64,000 nucleotides of DNA from Actinomycetota bacterium (GTDB lineage: Bacteria; Actinomycetota; Actinomycetes; Nanopelagicales; Nanopelagicaceae): positions 1 to 64,000 of the forward strand of contig JAQBVO010000007.1 of the NCBI GenBank assembly GCA_027728065.1, in the 5' to 3' direction. Below, piece after piece: positions 25,587-34,283 of this stretch; positions within the stretch are counted from its first letter, which is position 1, and the number at the start of each line of letters is the position of its first letter. The notes beneath the pieces are model-generated. The model was not told the DNA's origin. It made no database searches and was given only the letters and a program-made list of their open reading frames with translations. Position numbers and translations under genes: made by a program.

Positions 25587-26269
25587 ATATCGAGAGAAAA
25601 ATCGTAGAAAAGCTCCTGCAGTTTTACAAATGAAAGCTGCTCCAGGCTCACTATGCTCCTTACTTTTTCACTTTCGATAACGTGAACCAGATGTGGTACC
25701 GCTATGAGCCAGGCTCCAGATGCTTTTGCTGCGCTAACCCCAGTTAATGAATCTTCAAAGATGAGGGATTTATCTATCGCAGCAGCGCACTTTTTTGCCG
25801 CTAAGAGATAGGCATCGGGGTGCGGCTTCGTGTTGGCAACGTCATCTTCACTAATTGAAAATGGAAAGAGATTATCGCCAAGGTTTTCAAGAACTGCATC
25901 AACAATTACTCGTGGGCTGGCTGAAACCAAGGCCGTAGCAATGCCATGTGCCTGTAACTGGTGTACCAGTTCGATAGCACCAGGCATCAGTGGTGTTCGA
26001 CCACGAAGTTTTTGACACTGAACATCTATGAGTTTGTTTGTAAAATATTGCCCTGATTCAAGTCCGTTGCATTTGGCAGACATATATTCACCCACCCGCC
26101 AGAGTGGACCACCTAAACATGCAACTTGATCGGCACTTGTCCACATATATCCATATGCGCCAGTAATCTCTGTCTCAGACTCTAGCCACAAAGGTTCAGA
26201 GTCAACTAAAAGACCGTCCATGTCAAAGAAGACCGCGTCAAAAAATCTGGGTAGTTGGGATTTCTTCAT
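25583..26269 (-). CDS. HAD-superfamily hydrolase, beta-phosphoglucomutase-like
   Basis: Phosphatase or phosphomutase of the HAD fold. Motif I DAVFFDMDGLLVDSEPLW (about 11-28, nucleophile first Asp of DMDG), motif II LVSASPR near 114-120, the lysine in TKPHPDAYL and motif IV IFEDSLTGVSAA. 228 aa with a cap domain inserted after motif I. Sequence does not fix the substrate. A TAGCCT element lies 7 bases before the ATG, suggesting a leaderless message. Confidence 0.87.
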   Translation of the reverse strand: MKKSQLPRFFDAVFFDMDGLLVDSEPLWLESETEITGAYGYMWTSADQVACLGGPLWRVGEYMSAKCNGLESGQYFTNKLIDVQCQKLRGRTPLMPGAIELVHQLQAHGIATALVSASPRVIVDAVLENLGDNLFPFSISEDDVANTKPHPDAYLLAAKKCAAAIDKSLIFEDSLTGVSAAKASGAWLIAVPHLVHVIESEKVRSIVSLEQLSFVKLQELFYDFSLDI

Positions 26270-26276
26270 TTGCGGC

Positions 26277-26282
26277 AGGCTA
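26277..26282 (-). promoter_or_regulatory. Leaderless -10 element for the HAD gene
   Basis: Minus-strand TAGCCT, 7 bases, then ATG at 26269. It lies in the 51-base gap after mshC. Confidence 0.5.
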
Positions 26283-26320
26283 CCGTAAGAGTTCGTGGCA
26301 AGATACTCGATTATCCAGGA

Positions 26321-27562
26321 TTAAAACTGCAAACCAAGCAAGGAATCCAGGGCATCTTTAAGCTCTTGAGCATCTCCCCTAGTTGATCCATCGAGAGTTT
26401 TATCGACCCATGTTGTGACTGCTCGTAATACTCTAGGTGTATCTAGATCATCGGCGAGAGAATCGATGATCTCATTTATCAGCGGCTTTGTTTCATGCAC
26501 TGTAGCCATTGATAAAGCCAGATTAATTCTGCGGATTGATTCTTGCGCAGACTCCAATTTCTCGCTGCTCCACATCCGGTCCTTGCGATAGTGATCGGTG
26601 AGCAATGCATAACGAATAGCGCGCGGATCAGCGCCTTGGGCGATTAATGAAGATACTAGAACTAAATTTCCTTCACTCTTACTCATTTTTTCGCCATTAA
26701 GACCAATCATTCCAGCATGCACGTAATTCGTCGCCAACTCTTTGCCGGTCAAAATCATTGCTTGAGCCCGGCACATCTCGTGATGAGGAAATATTAAATC
26801 GCTACCGCCTCCCTGTATATCTATCAGATATTGACCTGTGGACTCTGGTGATAAATACTTAAGGGCAATTGCTGTGCACTCGATATGCCAACCTGGACGT
26901 CCTGCACCCAAAGTTGAAGGCCATCCAGGCTCCCCCTCGCGTTGTGACATCCATACTAAACAATCAAGTGAGTTTAATTTGCCGGCGCGTGTTGGGTCTC
27001 CCCCTCGCTGGGCGAAGATAACCTCCATTTCGGTATGGTTCAAATGAGATAGTTCTCCAAAACCAGATTGTGGTGAGTTAGAGAAGTAGTAATCCTGGTC
27101 AATTGCATATACAGCCCCTCGCCTTTGCAGAGATTGGATTGCATCAACCACAAGTGGAATAGCCTCTACGGCACCGATGTAATGTGTTGGTGGAATAACT
27201 CTTAAATGCTCCATGTCACTGGCAAAAAGTAAGACCTGAGAGTGAGCAAGATCGCGCCAATCTATGCTATCGCGTCTAGCCCGTTCGAGAAGTGGATCAT
27301 CAACGTCGGTAATATTTTGTACATAGTTTACCTCTGCACCCGAAGCGAGCAGATATCTATTGATTAAATCAAAGGTGACATATGTGGCCGCATGACCTAA
27401 ATGTGTTGCATCATACGGCGTTATTCCACAGACATACATGCGCTGTAGAGCTTTGCGAGTAACCTCTTCTTTGGCACCGGTTCGTGAATTCGTTAAAGAG
27501 AGGTTGGAGGTATTGAGTCCAAATCCCAGGGCTGGAACCCGTGGCTTACTCCAGGAGTCCAT
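26321..27562 (-). CDS. mshC: Cysteine:GlcN-Ins ligase (mycothiol biosynthesis)
   Basis: ATP-dependent ligase that couples L-cysteine to 1-D-myo-inosityl-glucosamine, the penultimate step to mycothiol, the main actinobacterial thiol buffer. It is a cysteinyl-tRNA synthetase relative: CGITPYDATHLGHA (HIGH-type motif) near residue 44, ITDVDDPLLERA, WHIECTAIA and KMSKS (in GEKMSKSEGNLV). At 413 aa it lacks the synthetase's tRNA-binding tail, as MshC does. The ATG at 27562 is chosen because TAGGAT lies exactly 6 bases upstream; an ATG at 27568 would overlap that spacing. Confidence 0.92.
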   Translation of the reverse strand: MDSWSKPRVPALGFGLNTSNLSLTNSRTGAKEEVTRKALQRMYVCGITPYDATHLGHAATYVTFDLINRYLLASGAEVNYVQNITDVDDPLLERARRDSIDWRDLAHSQVLLFASDMEHLRVIPPTHYIGAVEAIPLVVDAIQSLQRRGAVYAIDQDYYFSNSPQSGFGELSHLNHTEMEVIFAQRGGDPTRAGKLNSLDCLVWMSQREGEPGWPSTLGAGRPGWHIECTAIALKYLSPESTGQYLIDIQGGGSDLIFPHHEMCRAQAMILTGKELATNYVHAGMIGLNGEKMSKSEGNLVLVSSLIAQGADPRAIRYALLTDHYRKDRMWSSEKLESAQESIRRINLALSMATVHETKPLINEIIDSLADDLDTPRVLRAVTTWVDKTLDGSTRGDAQELKDALDSLLGLQF

Positions 27563-27568
27563 TGGCAT

Positions 27569-27574
27569 ATCCTA
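27569..27574 (-). promoter_or_regulatory. Leaderless -10 element for mshC
   Basis: Minus-strand TAGGAT, then 6 bases (ATGCCA), then ATG at 27562. It chooses the second of two nearby ATGs as the start. Confidence 0.5.
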
Positions 27575-27586
27575 GTAATCGCAGAG

Positions 27587-28291
27587 TTAAAAAGCAGGCC
27601 AAGGAATGGGTGGCCAATCGGTGCTTGGCACGGGCATAAGAGCAGTTTCAATCAATCGTTCAAGGCGCTGATGTAAAGCGGTAATCTCTTCCGAGTGTAA
27701 GTAGGGTGAGAGATCCAGAGTGGTAGAGAGAACCGCTAAAGTTTTTTTTATTAATTCAATTTCGCTATCTGTGAGTCGATCTCCAGACCATTGCCATAGC
27801 ACTGTACGCAATTTATCTTCACGATGGAAAGTAACCCCGTGATCACATCCGTAGAGCTTGCCTGATTTTGTTGGTAGTAGATGACCAATTTTTCTATCGG
27901 TATTATTAATAATGGCATCAAAGAGAGCCATGGTTCGTAGTGGGGCAAGATCTAGTGAAAAAAACGCAGCTAAATCGACGCTCTCATCTATATCGATCCA
28001 CTCCTGAACCATTCCCTCGCCAAAAGGACCTTGGCGCAGAATAGTAAGAGGAACCAGATCAAAACCCATCGCGCTACTTACTAAATATGCGGCATATTCG
28101 CGATGAGCGAGTGATCCATCGTGGAAGTCCCACAATGGACGCTCTCCAGCGATCGGTTTATAGATGCAAGCCATCGATTTATCGCCATCACCAACGGTTG
28201 CATATAAAGTTGCATTCGAGGCATCAATTAAGCGACCGGTTACAACCAACTCTCCCCGCGACATGAGTTCTAATCTATCGTCGATAACCAT
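27587..28291 (-). CDS. SCO1664-family protein, kinase-like fold, function unknown
   Basis: Actinobacterial family with features of the PI3/PI4-kinase/HipA-like fold: a possible ATP lysine in ACIYKPIAGERPLWDF, a conserved Glu in SLAHREYAAYLV, a catalytic-loop-like DAIINNTDRKIGHLL and a metal-site-like YGCDHGVTFHRED. This suggests phosphotransfer, but the substrate is unknown. The start chosen is the ATG at 28291, with GAGGG just upstream and a 17-base overlap with the DUF3090 gene; an ATG at 28264 is an alternative. 234 aa. It is followed 24 bases later by mshC, so a link to inositol or mycothiol chemistry is possible. Confidence 0.8.
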   Translation of the reverse strand: MVIDDRLELMSRGELVVTGRLIDASNATLYATVGDGDKSMACIYKPIAGERPLWDFHDGSLAHREYAAYLVSSAMGFDLVPLTILRQGPFGEGMVQEWIDIDESVDLAAFFSLDLAPLRTMALFDAIINNTDRKIGHLLPTKSGKLYGCDHGVTFHREDKLRTVLWQWSGDRLTDSEIELIKKTLAVLSTTLDLSPYLHSEEITALHQRLERLIETALMPVPSTDWPPIPWPAF

Positions 28292-28781
28292 TTGCCCTCG
28301 GACATAAATGACCCTGCGGATCGATAGGGATGCTACAGAATGGGCATGGCAGACGACCTGCATTGATAAGTGCCTTTGAGCGCTTCACAAATGAGTCACA
28401 GAGCGAGATGCTCAGATACACCTTGAGTGAATTCTCTGCCTCCTGCTCACCAGTGGTCAATTCAAAGAGCTCAATGCTCATCTTCAAACTCACTTCATCC
28501 CAGGCAATTGATATCGAGCCCACTTCAAACTCAGGCTCTATTGGAGTTGAAAGAGGAGCAACATCAACAGGCTGCACATCACGATATAAAGTAGGGTCGC
28601 CTCGCCGCAGATCTTTAAGGACCATCTCCAGCCGTTCGGCTAAAGCGGCAACCTGTGTTTTTTCTAAGGCAACGGTGGTAAGTCGGCGCGAACTTTGAAC
28701 CTGGATAAAAAAGGCACGTTCTCCTGGAGCACCTACTGTGCCTGCGATGAATCGATCAACCGACTCAAATATAGAACTCAC
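28275..28781 (-). CDS. DUF3090 protein with C-terminal zinc ribbon
   Basis: A 168-aa actinobacterial protein of unknown function. The N-terminal part (FESVDRFIAGTVGAPGERAF, then FIQVQSSRRLTTVALEKTQV) is a predicted beta-rich domain. The C-terminus has CPFCSIPIDPQGHLCPRANG, a likely C-x2-C...H-x-C zinc site. It is translationally coupled to both neighbours: its ATG overlaps the phosphatase stop by 4 bases and its 3' end overlaps the SCO1664-like gene by 17. The three probably act as a unit. Confidence 0.85.
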   Translation of the reverse strand: MSSIFESVDRFIAGTVGAPGERAFFIQVQSSRRLTTVALEKTQVAALAERLEMVLKDLRRGDPTLYRDVQPVDVAPLSTPIEPEFEVGSISIAWDEVSLKMSIELFELTTGEQEAENSLKVYLSISLCDSFVKRSKALINAGRLPCPFCSIPIDPQGHLCPRANGYRR

Positions 28782-29455
28782 TTACCCGCTCCCCCGCCAA
28801 GTGAGTGAGGTTTTCTATAGGCAGTATTGATAAAACTCTCCAACTTAGCCCTTGAGTCGTTAAGCAAAACTAGCCGTGGTTTGCTTGCGCCAAACTCAAT
28901 TACACTCACCGACGCCGGATCTATCACGATGCGATTAAAATCATCTAAATGCATTCCTAATGCTGAAGCTACAATTGATTTGATTACATCGCCGTGGGTA
29001 ACCAAGATGACGGCCCCTTTTTTCTTGGTCGCTATAGCTTCATGAACGCAACGCATTGCCCGTTCTTGCATCTGGGCCAATCCCTCGCCTTGAGGAAAAT
29101 ACATTGCACTGGGATTATTTTGCACAGTTTTCCAAAGTCTGTTCGTAGAAAGAAGCGATAACTTCTTCCCACTCCATTTGCCATAGTCAACTTCGATGAG
29201 ATTGGGATCTGTAACTAAACTCACTCCGCGATTTGTTGCACTACCTACCTCATTCCACCATGGCTTAATCGATTGGGCGCAACGCTCAAGCGGACTAATT
29301 CGCAGTTCGGCAACTTTGATAGACCCTAATCTGCTTATTAACTCATGAGCTTGCACTAACCCTTGTGCAGATAGGCCGACACCTGATAATCGACCAGAAA
29401 GTATGCCTTTGGCATTGGCCTGTGAATGGGCATGTCGAATCAAAACTACCTGCAT
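28778..29455 (-). CDS. Histidine phosphatase family protein (MSMEG_4193-type)
   Basis: Phosphoglycerate-mutase-superfamily phosphatase. N-terminal LIRHAHSQANAKG carries the catalytic His (RHAH in place of the usual RHG), and VTHGDVIKSIV carries the second His (near residue 153). 225 aa. First gene of a three-gene coupled set with DUF3090 and the SCO1664-like protein upstream of mshC, an arrangement kept in many actinobacteria. It may dephosphorylate a small molecule; the substrate is not known. A TAGCCT element lies 7 bases before the ATG. Confidence 0.86.
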   Translation of the reverse strand: MQVVLIRHAHSQANAKGILSGRLSGVGLSAQGLVQAHELISRLGSIKVAELRISPLERCAQSIKPWWNEVGSATNRGVSLVTDPNLIEVDYGKWSGKKLSLLSTNRLWKTVQNNPSAMYFPQGEGLAQMQERAMRCVHEAIATKKKGAVILVTHGDVIKSIVASALGMHLDDFNRIVIDPASVSVIEFGASKPRLVLLNDSRAKLESFINTAYRKPHSLGGGAGK

Positions 29456-29462
29456 AAAGCTA

Positions 29463-29468
29463 AGGCTA
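29463..29468 (-). promoter_or_regulatory. Leaderless -10 element for the histidine phosphatase gene
   Basis: Minus-strand TAGCCT, 7 bases, then ATG at 29455. Confidence 0.45.
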
Positions 29469-29494
29469 TCGCAGCTTTTGCGCTCACGTCTTGC

Positions 29495-29500
29495 TAAGGT
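29495..29500 (+). promoter_or_regulatory. Leaderless -10 element for the aldo/keto reductase gene
   Basis: TAAGGT, 6 bases (CGCTCC), then ATG at 29507. It lies back to back with the divergent phosphatase promoter in a 51-base gap. Confidence 0.5.
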
Positions 29501-29506
29501 CGCTCC

Positions 29507-30460
29507 ATGGAAATGCGCAGAGCGGGAAATAGTGGTTTAACGCTCTCACGTTTGGGTTTAGGCACCATGACATGGGGACGAGATACCGACGAGCATGAGG
29601 CGGCCGATCAATGTCGTGCATTTATTGATGCTGGTGGAAATTTTATCGATACGGCAAATACATATGGTGATGGTGATAGCGAAAGAGTATTGGGCGGCTT
29701 GGTAGGTGTTCTCTTTGATCGTGATGATGTCATCATCGCTACAAAATCCGGTGTGGGTTTTCCAGATGGAATCAGAAGTGTTGATGCATCACGGCAAACA
29801 TTGCTCTCTGAACTAGATAAATCCCTGTCTCGTTTGGGCAGCGATTTCGTCGATATTTGGCAGATACATGCCTGGGATCCAATTACGCCCCTAGATGAAA
29901 CTCTCGCCGCACTTGATTATGCATATACAACTGGACGTGCACGTTATGTGGGATTAAGTAACTACGCAGGATGGCAACTTGCGCGTGCGGCTACTAAACA
30001 ACAGTCGAACTCAATGAAGGCACCAATTACTACGCTTCAATCTGAGTACTCACTTCTTAATAGAGATGTTGAAATTGAAGTGCTGGAAGCTGCTAATAAC
30101 TGTGGTATTGGTTTCTTGGCCTGGGCACCTTTGGCTCGAGGTGTACTGACCGGCAAGTACCGCAATGGAGTTCCTAGTGACTCTCGCGCAGCTGCCCCAC
30201 ACTTTAATCGCCATATCGAGCCATATTTAGATGAGCGCAGTAATCGAACCGTAGATGCCGTTGCAGTTGCAGCTTCGGGACTTGGTTACTCGCCACTTGA
30301 AGTCGCCCTTTCCTGGGTACGTGATGCACCAGGAGTAACTAGTGCAATTATTGGCGCACGTAGCGGCGCGCAGTTGCGCGGAGTCTTAAAGAGTGAAGAG
30401 ATAACTCTTCCCGATATTGTGCGCAATGCATTAAACGATGTGAGCCTAACAACTCTCTAG
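29507..30460 (+). CDS. Aldo/keto reductase
   Basis: NADPH-dependent oxidoreductase of the AKR superfamily. The catalytic tetrad is complete: D48 and Y53 (NFIDTANTYGDG), K80 (IIATKSG) and H121 (IWQIHAWDP). The C-terminal cofactor-binding block VTSAIIGARSGAQLRG is near 278-293. 317 aa. Sequence does not define the substrate. It converges on the M20 peptidase gene with a 15-base overlap. Confidence 0.9.
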   Translation: MEMRRAGNSGLTLSRLGLGTMTWGRDTDEHEAADQCRAFIDAGGNFIDTANTYGDGDSERVLGGLVGVLFDRDDVIIATKSGVGFPDGIRSVDASRQTLLSELDKSLSRLGSDFVDIWQIHAWDPITPLDETLAALDYAYTTGRARYVGLSNYAGWQLARAATKQQSNSMKAPITTLQSEYSLLNRDVEIEVLEAANNCGIGFLAWAPLARGVLTGKYRNGVPSDSRAAAPHFNRHIEPYLDERSNRTVDAVAVAASGLGYSPLEVALSWVRDAPGVTSAIIGARSGAQLRGVLKSEEITLPDIVRNALNDVSLTTL

Positions 30461-31753
30461 AAAATCCTTTAAAACTCGGACGCCGAATGTTAGGCCCTCA
30501 ACTGGAACGCGTTCATCGACGCCATGAAACATCGCCATGAAATCGAAATCTTTATCCAGCTTCAAAGGCGAAAAGCCATACCCGATAATTCCCAAATCCG
30601 CTAGCGCCTTATTATCGGTGCCACCACTCATAAGATATGGAACTGGAATAGCCTGCGGATCCTCTTTGATAATCGAGCGAGACATTGCATCGACTAAATC
30701 ACCTTCAAAAGGTACTTCAAGAGCCTTATCACGTGTAATAGTTTCAACACTAATGTGGGCTCCGATTAATCCTTTTATCGTTTCAATGAGTTCATCTTCA
30801 AAACCTGGAATGAAACGTCCATCGATTACGGCGCTAGCCGAACTAGGTATTACGTTTGCTTTGTATCCAGCCTCTAGCATCGTTGGGTTGGCAGTGTTTT
30901 GCAGTGTTGCACCGATCATGCGAGCGGCAAATCCAAACTCGTCAAGTAATGGGCGCAGATCTTTTTCGTCGTATACCTTGCCGCTAGCTGCCGCCACTCT
31001 TTTGAGAAGCTCTTTAACGGTAGCGCTATAGCGCTGTGGCCATTGATAATTTCCAATCTGGGCAACGGCCGCTGTTAGTCGTGTTAATGCATTCTCATTA
31101 TTGATGACCGAACCATGGCCAGCACGTCCTCGGGCCGTTAGCCTCATCCAGTGAATACCTTTTTCGGCAGTTTCGATCATGTACAGACGTTTGCCGCCCC
31201 CGACGGTAACTGAAAACCCGCCAACTTCTGAGATTGCTTCACTGCAGCCAGCAAAGAGTTGCGGGTAGTTTTTAACCATCCAATGAGATCCCAAGATACT
31301 TCCAGCCTCCTCATCGGCAAAAAAAGCTAGAACAATATCTCGCGGTGGAACATAACCAGTACGGGCCCAATCCCTAACAGTGGCAAGAATCATGGCATCC
31401 ATGTTCTTCATATCTACTGCTCCACGGCCCCAAATCATTCCATCGATAATGTCGCCGCAAAATGGATCTACGCTCCAATCGTCGGCATTAGCTGGAACAA
31501 CATCTAGATGTCCATGCACAACTAAACCCGCACGCGCAGAATCTCTTCCTGCTATTCGTGTGATGACATTGCAACGTCCTGGTGCTGATTCGTAAATAGA
31601 TGATGAGATACCAACTTCGGCAAGGCAGGCAACAACATAATCAGCGACGGCTCTCTCATCTCCTTTTCCATCGCCGAAGTTAACGCTAGGAATTCTGATT
31701 AAATCTTGGCAGATTCGTATAACTTCATCCTCGAGGCCTTGCCTATTAGTCAT
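30446..31753 (-). CDS. M20-family metallopeptidase (dipeptidase/deacylase-like)
   Basis: Di-zinc amidohydrolase of the M20/ArgE/DapE/CPG2 class. Zinc ligands are seen in LVVHGHLDVVPA and in WGRGAVDMKNMD; the catalytic Glu is in AFFADEEAGSILGS; a late ligand is in PYLMSGGTDNKALA. 435 aa, normal for the general peptidase branch and longer than DapE. A peptide or N-acyl amino acid is the likely substrate. Upstream, GAGAAT 6 bases before the ATG may be an imperfect -10 element. Confidence 0.87.
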   Translation of the reverse strand: MTNRQGLEDEVIRICQDLIRIPSVNFGDGKGDERAVADYVVACLAEVGISSSIYESAPGRCNVITRIAGRDSARAGLVVHGHLDVVPANADDWSVDPFCGDIIDGMIWGRGAVDMKNMDAMILATVRDWARTGYVPPRDIVLAFFADEEAGSILGSHWMVKNYPQLFAGCSEAISEVGGFSVTVGGGKRLYMIETAEKGIHWMRLTARGRAGHGSVINNENALTRLTAAVAQIGNYQWPQRYSATVKELLKRVAAASGKVYDEKDLRPLLDEFGFAARMIGATLQNTANPTMLEAGYKANVIPSSASAVIDGRFIPGFEDELIETIKGLIGAHISVETITRDKALEVPFEGDLVDAMSRSIIKEDPQAIPVPYLMSGGTDNKALADLGIIGYGFSPLKLDKDFDFMAMFHGVDERVPVEGLTFGVRVLKDFLESC

Positions 31754-31777
31754 TTGGGCATTCTCTCATCCAATTGC

Positions 31778-31783
31778 TATCCT
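31778..31783 (+). promoter_or_regulatory. Candidate -10 element for tRNA-Leu and apt
   Basis: TATCCT preceded by TGC (close to an extended -10), with a weak TTGGGC 18 bases upstream (31754-31759). It lies 14 bases before the tRNA 5' end. Confidence 0.35.
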
Positions 31784-31797
31784 TACCCAACACTCAC

Positions 31798-31881
31798 GTC
31801 CGGGTGGCGGAATTGGCAGACGCGCTAGCTTGAGGTGCTAGTGCCCGCAAGGGCTTAGGGGTTCAACTCCCCTTTCGGACA
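31798..31881 (+). tRNA. tRNA-Leu (anticodon GAG)
   Basis: A full class II cloverleaf. Acceptor GTCCGGG (31798-31804) pairs with TTCGGAC (31874-31880) with two G-T wobbles, and the discriminator A is at 31881. The D-loop has TGGC...GGCAGA. Anticodon stem CTAGC/GCTAG encloses loop TTGAGGT, giving GAG. A long variable arm (TGCCCGCAAGGGCT) identifies Leu. The T-arm is GGGG-TTCAACT-CCCC. The CCA end is not encoded. The apt start codon follows two bases later. Confidence 0.95.
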
Positions 31882-31882
31882 C

Positions 31883-32410
31883 ATGGATATAGACGAGGCT
31901 CTATCACTCATCCGTGAAATTCCAGATTATCCAAAGCCAGGAATACGATTCCAAGACATTACCCCACTACTCGCCCATCCCAAAGCATTCGCAACGGTTA
32001 TCGAAAACCTGGCTAGCTTTGGTCAGCCTGGTCTTCTAGTTGCCGGTATCGAAGCTCGTGGTTTTATCTTTGCCGCAGCCGTTGCACACGAACTTGGTTC
32101 GGGCTTTATTCCTATCCGTAAAGCAGGCAAACTTCCCTTTAGCGTAATCTCTGCAAAGTACGGATTGGAGTACGGCAGCGATACGTTAGAGATTCATACC
32201 GATGCAATCGCCCCCGGATCTAAAGTTCTGCTTATCGATGATGTATTGGCAACTGGAGGAACGATTTGTGCCGCCATTGATCTGATTAATCGCGGTGGTG
32301 GTGCTGTTGTACATATTCTCTCCCTTCTTGAGATCGGTGGTTTACCTGGGCGCACGCAGATAGCACAGAGATATCCCGAGATTAAGATTACATCGCTGGT
32401 AGTTTCATAA
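31883..32410 (+). CDS. apt: Adenine phosphoribosyltransferase
   Basis: Purine salvage enzyme that makes AMP from adenine and PRPP. The family N-terminal block LIREIPDYPKPGIRFQDITP is at residues 9-28, and the PRPP-binding loop VLLIDDVLATGGT near 112-124. 175 aa. The ATG at 31883 begins two bases after the tRNA-Leu discriminator and there is no Shine-Dalgarno outside the tRNA itself, so after tRNA 3' processing the mRNA would be nearly leaderless. No later in-frame start would keep the conserved N-terminus. Confidence 0.93.
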   Translation: MDIDEALSLIREIPDYPKPGIRFQDITPLLAHPKAFATVIENLASFGQPGLLVAGIEARGFIFAAAVAHELGSGFIPIRKAGKLPFSVISAKYGLEYGSDTLEIHTDAIAPGSKVLLIDDVLATGGTICAAIDLINRGGGAVVHILSLLEIGGLPGRTQIAQRYPEIKITSLVVS

Positions 32411-32412
32411 GG

Positions 32413-34262
32413 GTGCGCTTACCTCAGATTCAAGGCCTGCGTGCACTCGCGGCGATTATCGTTACACTCTTTCATGCCAATTAGTTCCTGGCGGTTTTAT
32501 CGGCGTTGATATTTTCTACGTTATATCTGGCTATCTCATCACCGGTCTAATCCTGCGTGAGATAGAAATAACAGGGCGCTTAGATTTAGCTAGCTTTTAT
32601 CAACGCCGTATCAAGCGTCTCCTCCCATCATCTCTCTTTGTTCTGGCTGTCACTGCATTTTTGGCCTATTTTCTTCTACCGGCTATTGGGCGAGATAGTC
32701 TTGCTCGAGATCTCTTTGCCGCTGCAACCTATATCTCTAACTACCTCTTTGCATGGTGGGAAAATGACTATCAAAATCTCAATGCAACACCATCCCCGTT
32801 TATTCACTACTGGTCTTTAGCAGTAGAAGAGCAGTTCTATCTCATTTGGCCACTGCTTATGCTCTACCTGGCAAGAGGTGGCAGACGCAAGATTTTTATT
32901 GGTATCTTTTCTCTTACGGCCTTCTCACTTGCCTTATCGATCTACCAAGTGCAGACCGCTCCTATCTGGGCCTTTTACTCGCTACCAACGCGCGCGTGGG
33001 AGCTCGGGGTCGGTGCATTGTTACTCTTTCTACCGCAAAGACTTCACCGAAATCGCGCACTACCGTGGTTAGGGTTTTTGGCTCTGCTATTTGCTGCCTT
33101 TAATTACAACGACAATACCGCCTTTCCAGGTCTGAATGCGGTTACACCAGTCATCGCTACCGCGCTATTGATAGCAACGATTTCATATTGGCCTCCAATC
33201 TTTAATGATTTATTCAATAACGCGATATCTCAATGGTTAGGAAAGATATCCTATCCTCTCTATCTATGGCATTGGCCGGCACTTGTTCTGCCTAGCAGTG
33301 CAATGGGGCGTTCGCTATCACTTATTGAGCGAATAGGTGCGATTGCACTGACAGTCATTTTGGCACAATTGACAAATAAATATATTGAAGATCCGCTTCG
33401 CTATCGCCAGTTTAATCCGCGCACGTTGTATAGATACGCCGTTGCAACTACGACAGGCTCGATTGCACTGAGCGTGGTAATCGCGCTCACATCCTCCTCT
33501 ATGATTACAACTAAGGGTCCGAATCCCATCAGCTTTGATCTTCTTGAGGTGATTGCCAAACCAAATATATATGCCGATCAGTGTCATATTAATTACGGAT
33601 CGCGTAAACAAGGCTTATGCATTTACGGAAAAGAGGATTCCACGATAACGATAGTGCTTTATGGGGATTCTCATGCAGCTCAATGGTTTCCCGCGCTAGA
33701 TGAGATGGCACGCGCGCGTGGTTTTCGCTTAATCTCTCTGACGAAATCGGCATGCGCAGCGGTTGAAGCTCCAAGACCTGATCAAGGAGCGTTCAAAGAG
33801 GCGCACTGCAAGAAATGGCGGGAGGAATCAATTGCCAGAATCAAGGATTTAGCGCCGAGGGCAATTATCACGAGTAGTTTTGCGCACTTTAATCTGCGGG
33901 CAAATTATCCAGATCGCCGGAGTTGGTGGAGAGATGGTCAGAAAAAACTATTACTGCATTTAGATCCTAATCGCCAGCCAATTATCTATATCAGCGACAC
34001 CCCAAAACCCTTACTTGATATTCCATCTTGTTTAGCTACCCGATTGGCTCACAAGTGCGATAACTCCGAACGGACCCCCGTGAATATCATCCCTGGCTTT
34101 AAGACTATCGATCCAACGACTTGGTTGTGTGCACGTACATGTCCAGCCATAGTCAATTCAATCGTGGCCTACCGTGATGCTTCCCATATATCGGTAAATA
34201 TGGCCCGCCATCTACGAGCCCAGCTGGAGCGAGAGCTCCAAGCCAATGGTCTCTTTGCCTAA
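32413..34262 (+). pseudogene. Acyltransferase-3/SGNH (OafA-like) with an early frameshift
   Basis: From GTG 32413 the frame reads RLPQIQGLRALAAIIVTLFH then A, the standard start of OafA-type membrane O-acyltransferases, and meets TAG at 32482-32484. The protein continues in the -1 frame from about 32478 (QLVPGGFIGVDIFYVISGYL) through about ten membrane segments to a C-terminal SGNH hydrolase-like domain (VLYGDSHAAQW near 33660, and DASHIS near the end). One missing base near 32473-32484 explains it: mutation, assembly error or programmed shift. The rest is intact to 34262. An intact protein would be about 615 aa and would acetylate surface polysaccharide; the downstream frame alone lacks helix 1. 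Confidence 0.8.
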
Positions 34263-34283
34263 TGGTGTGGCAAGATAGTTTTT

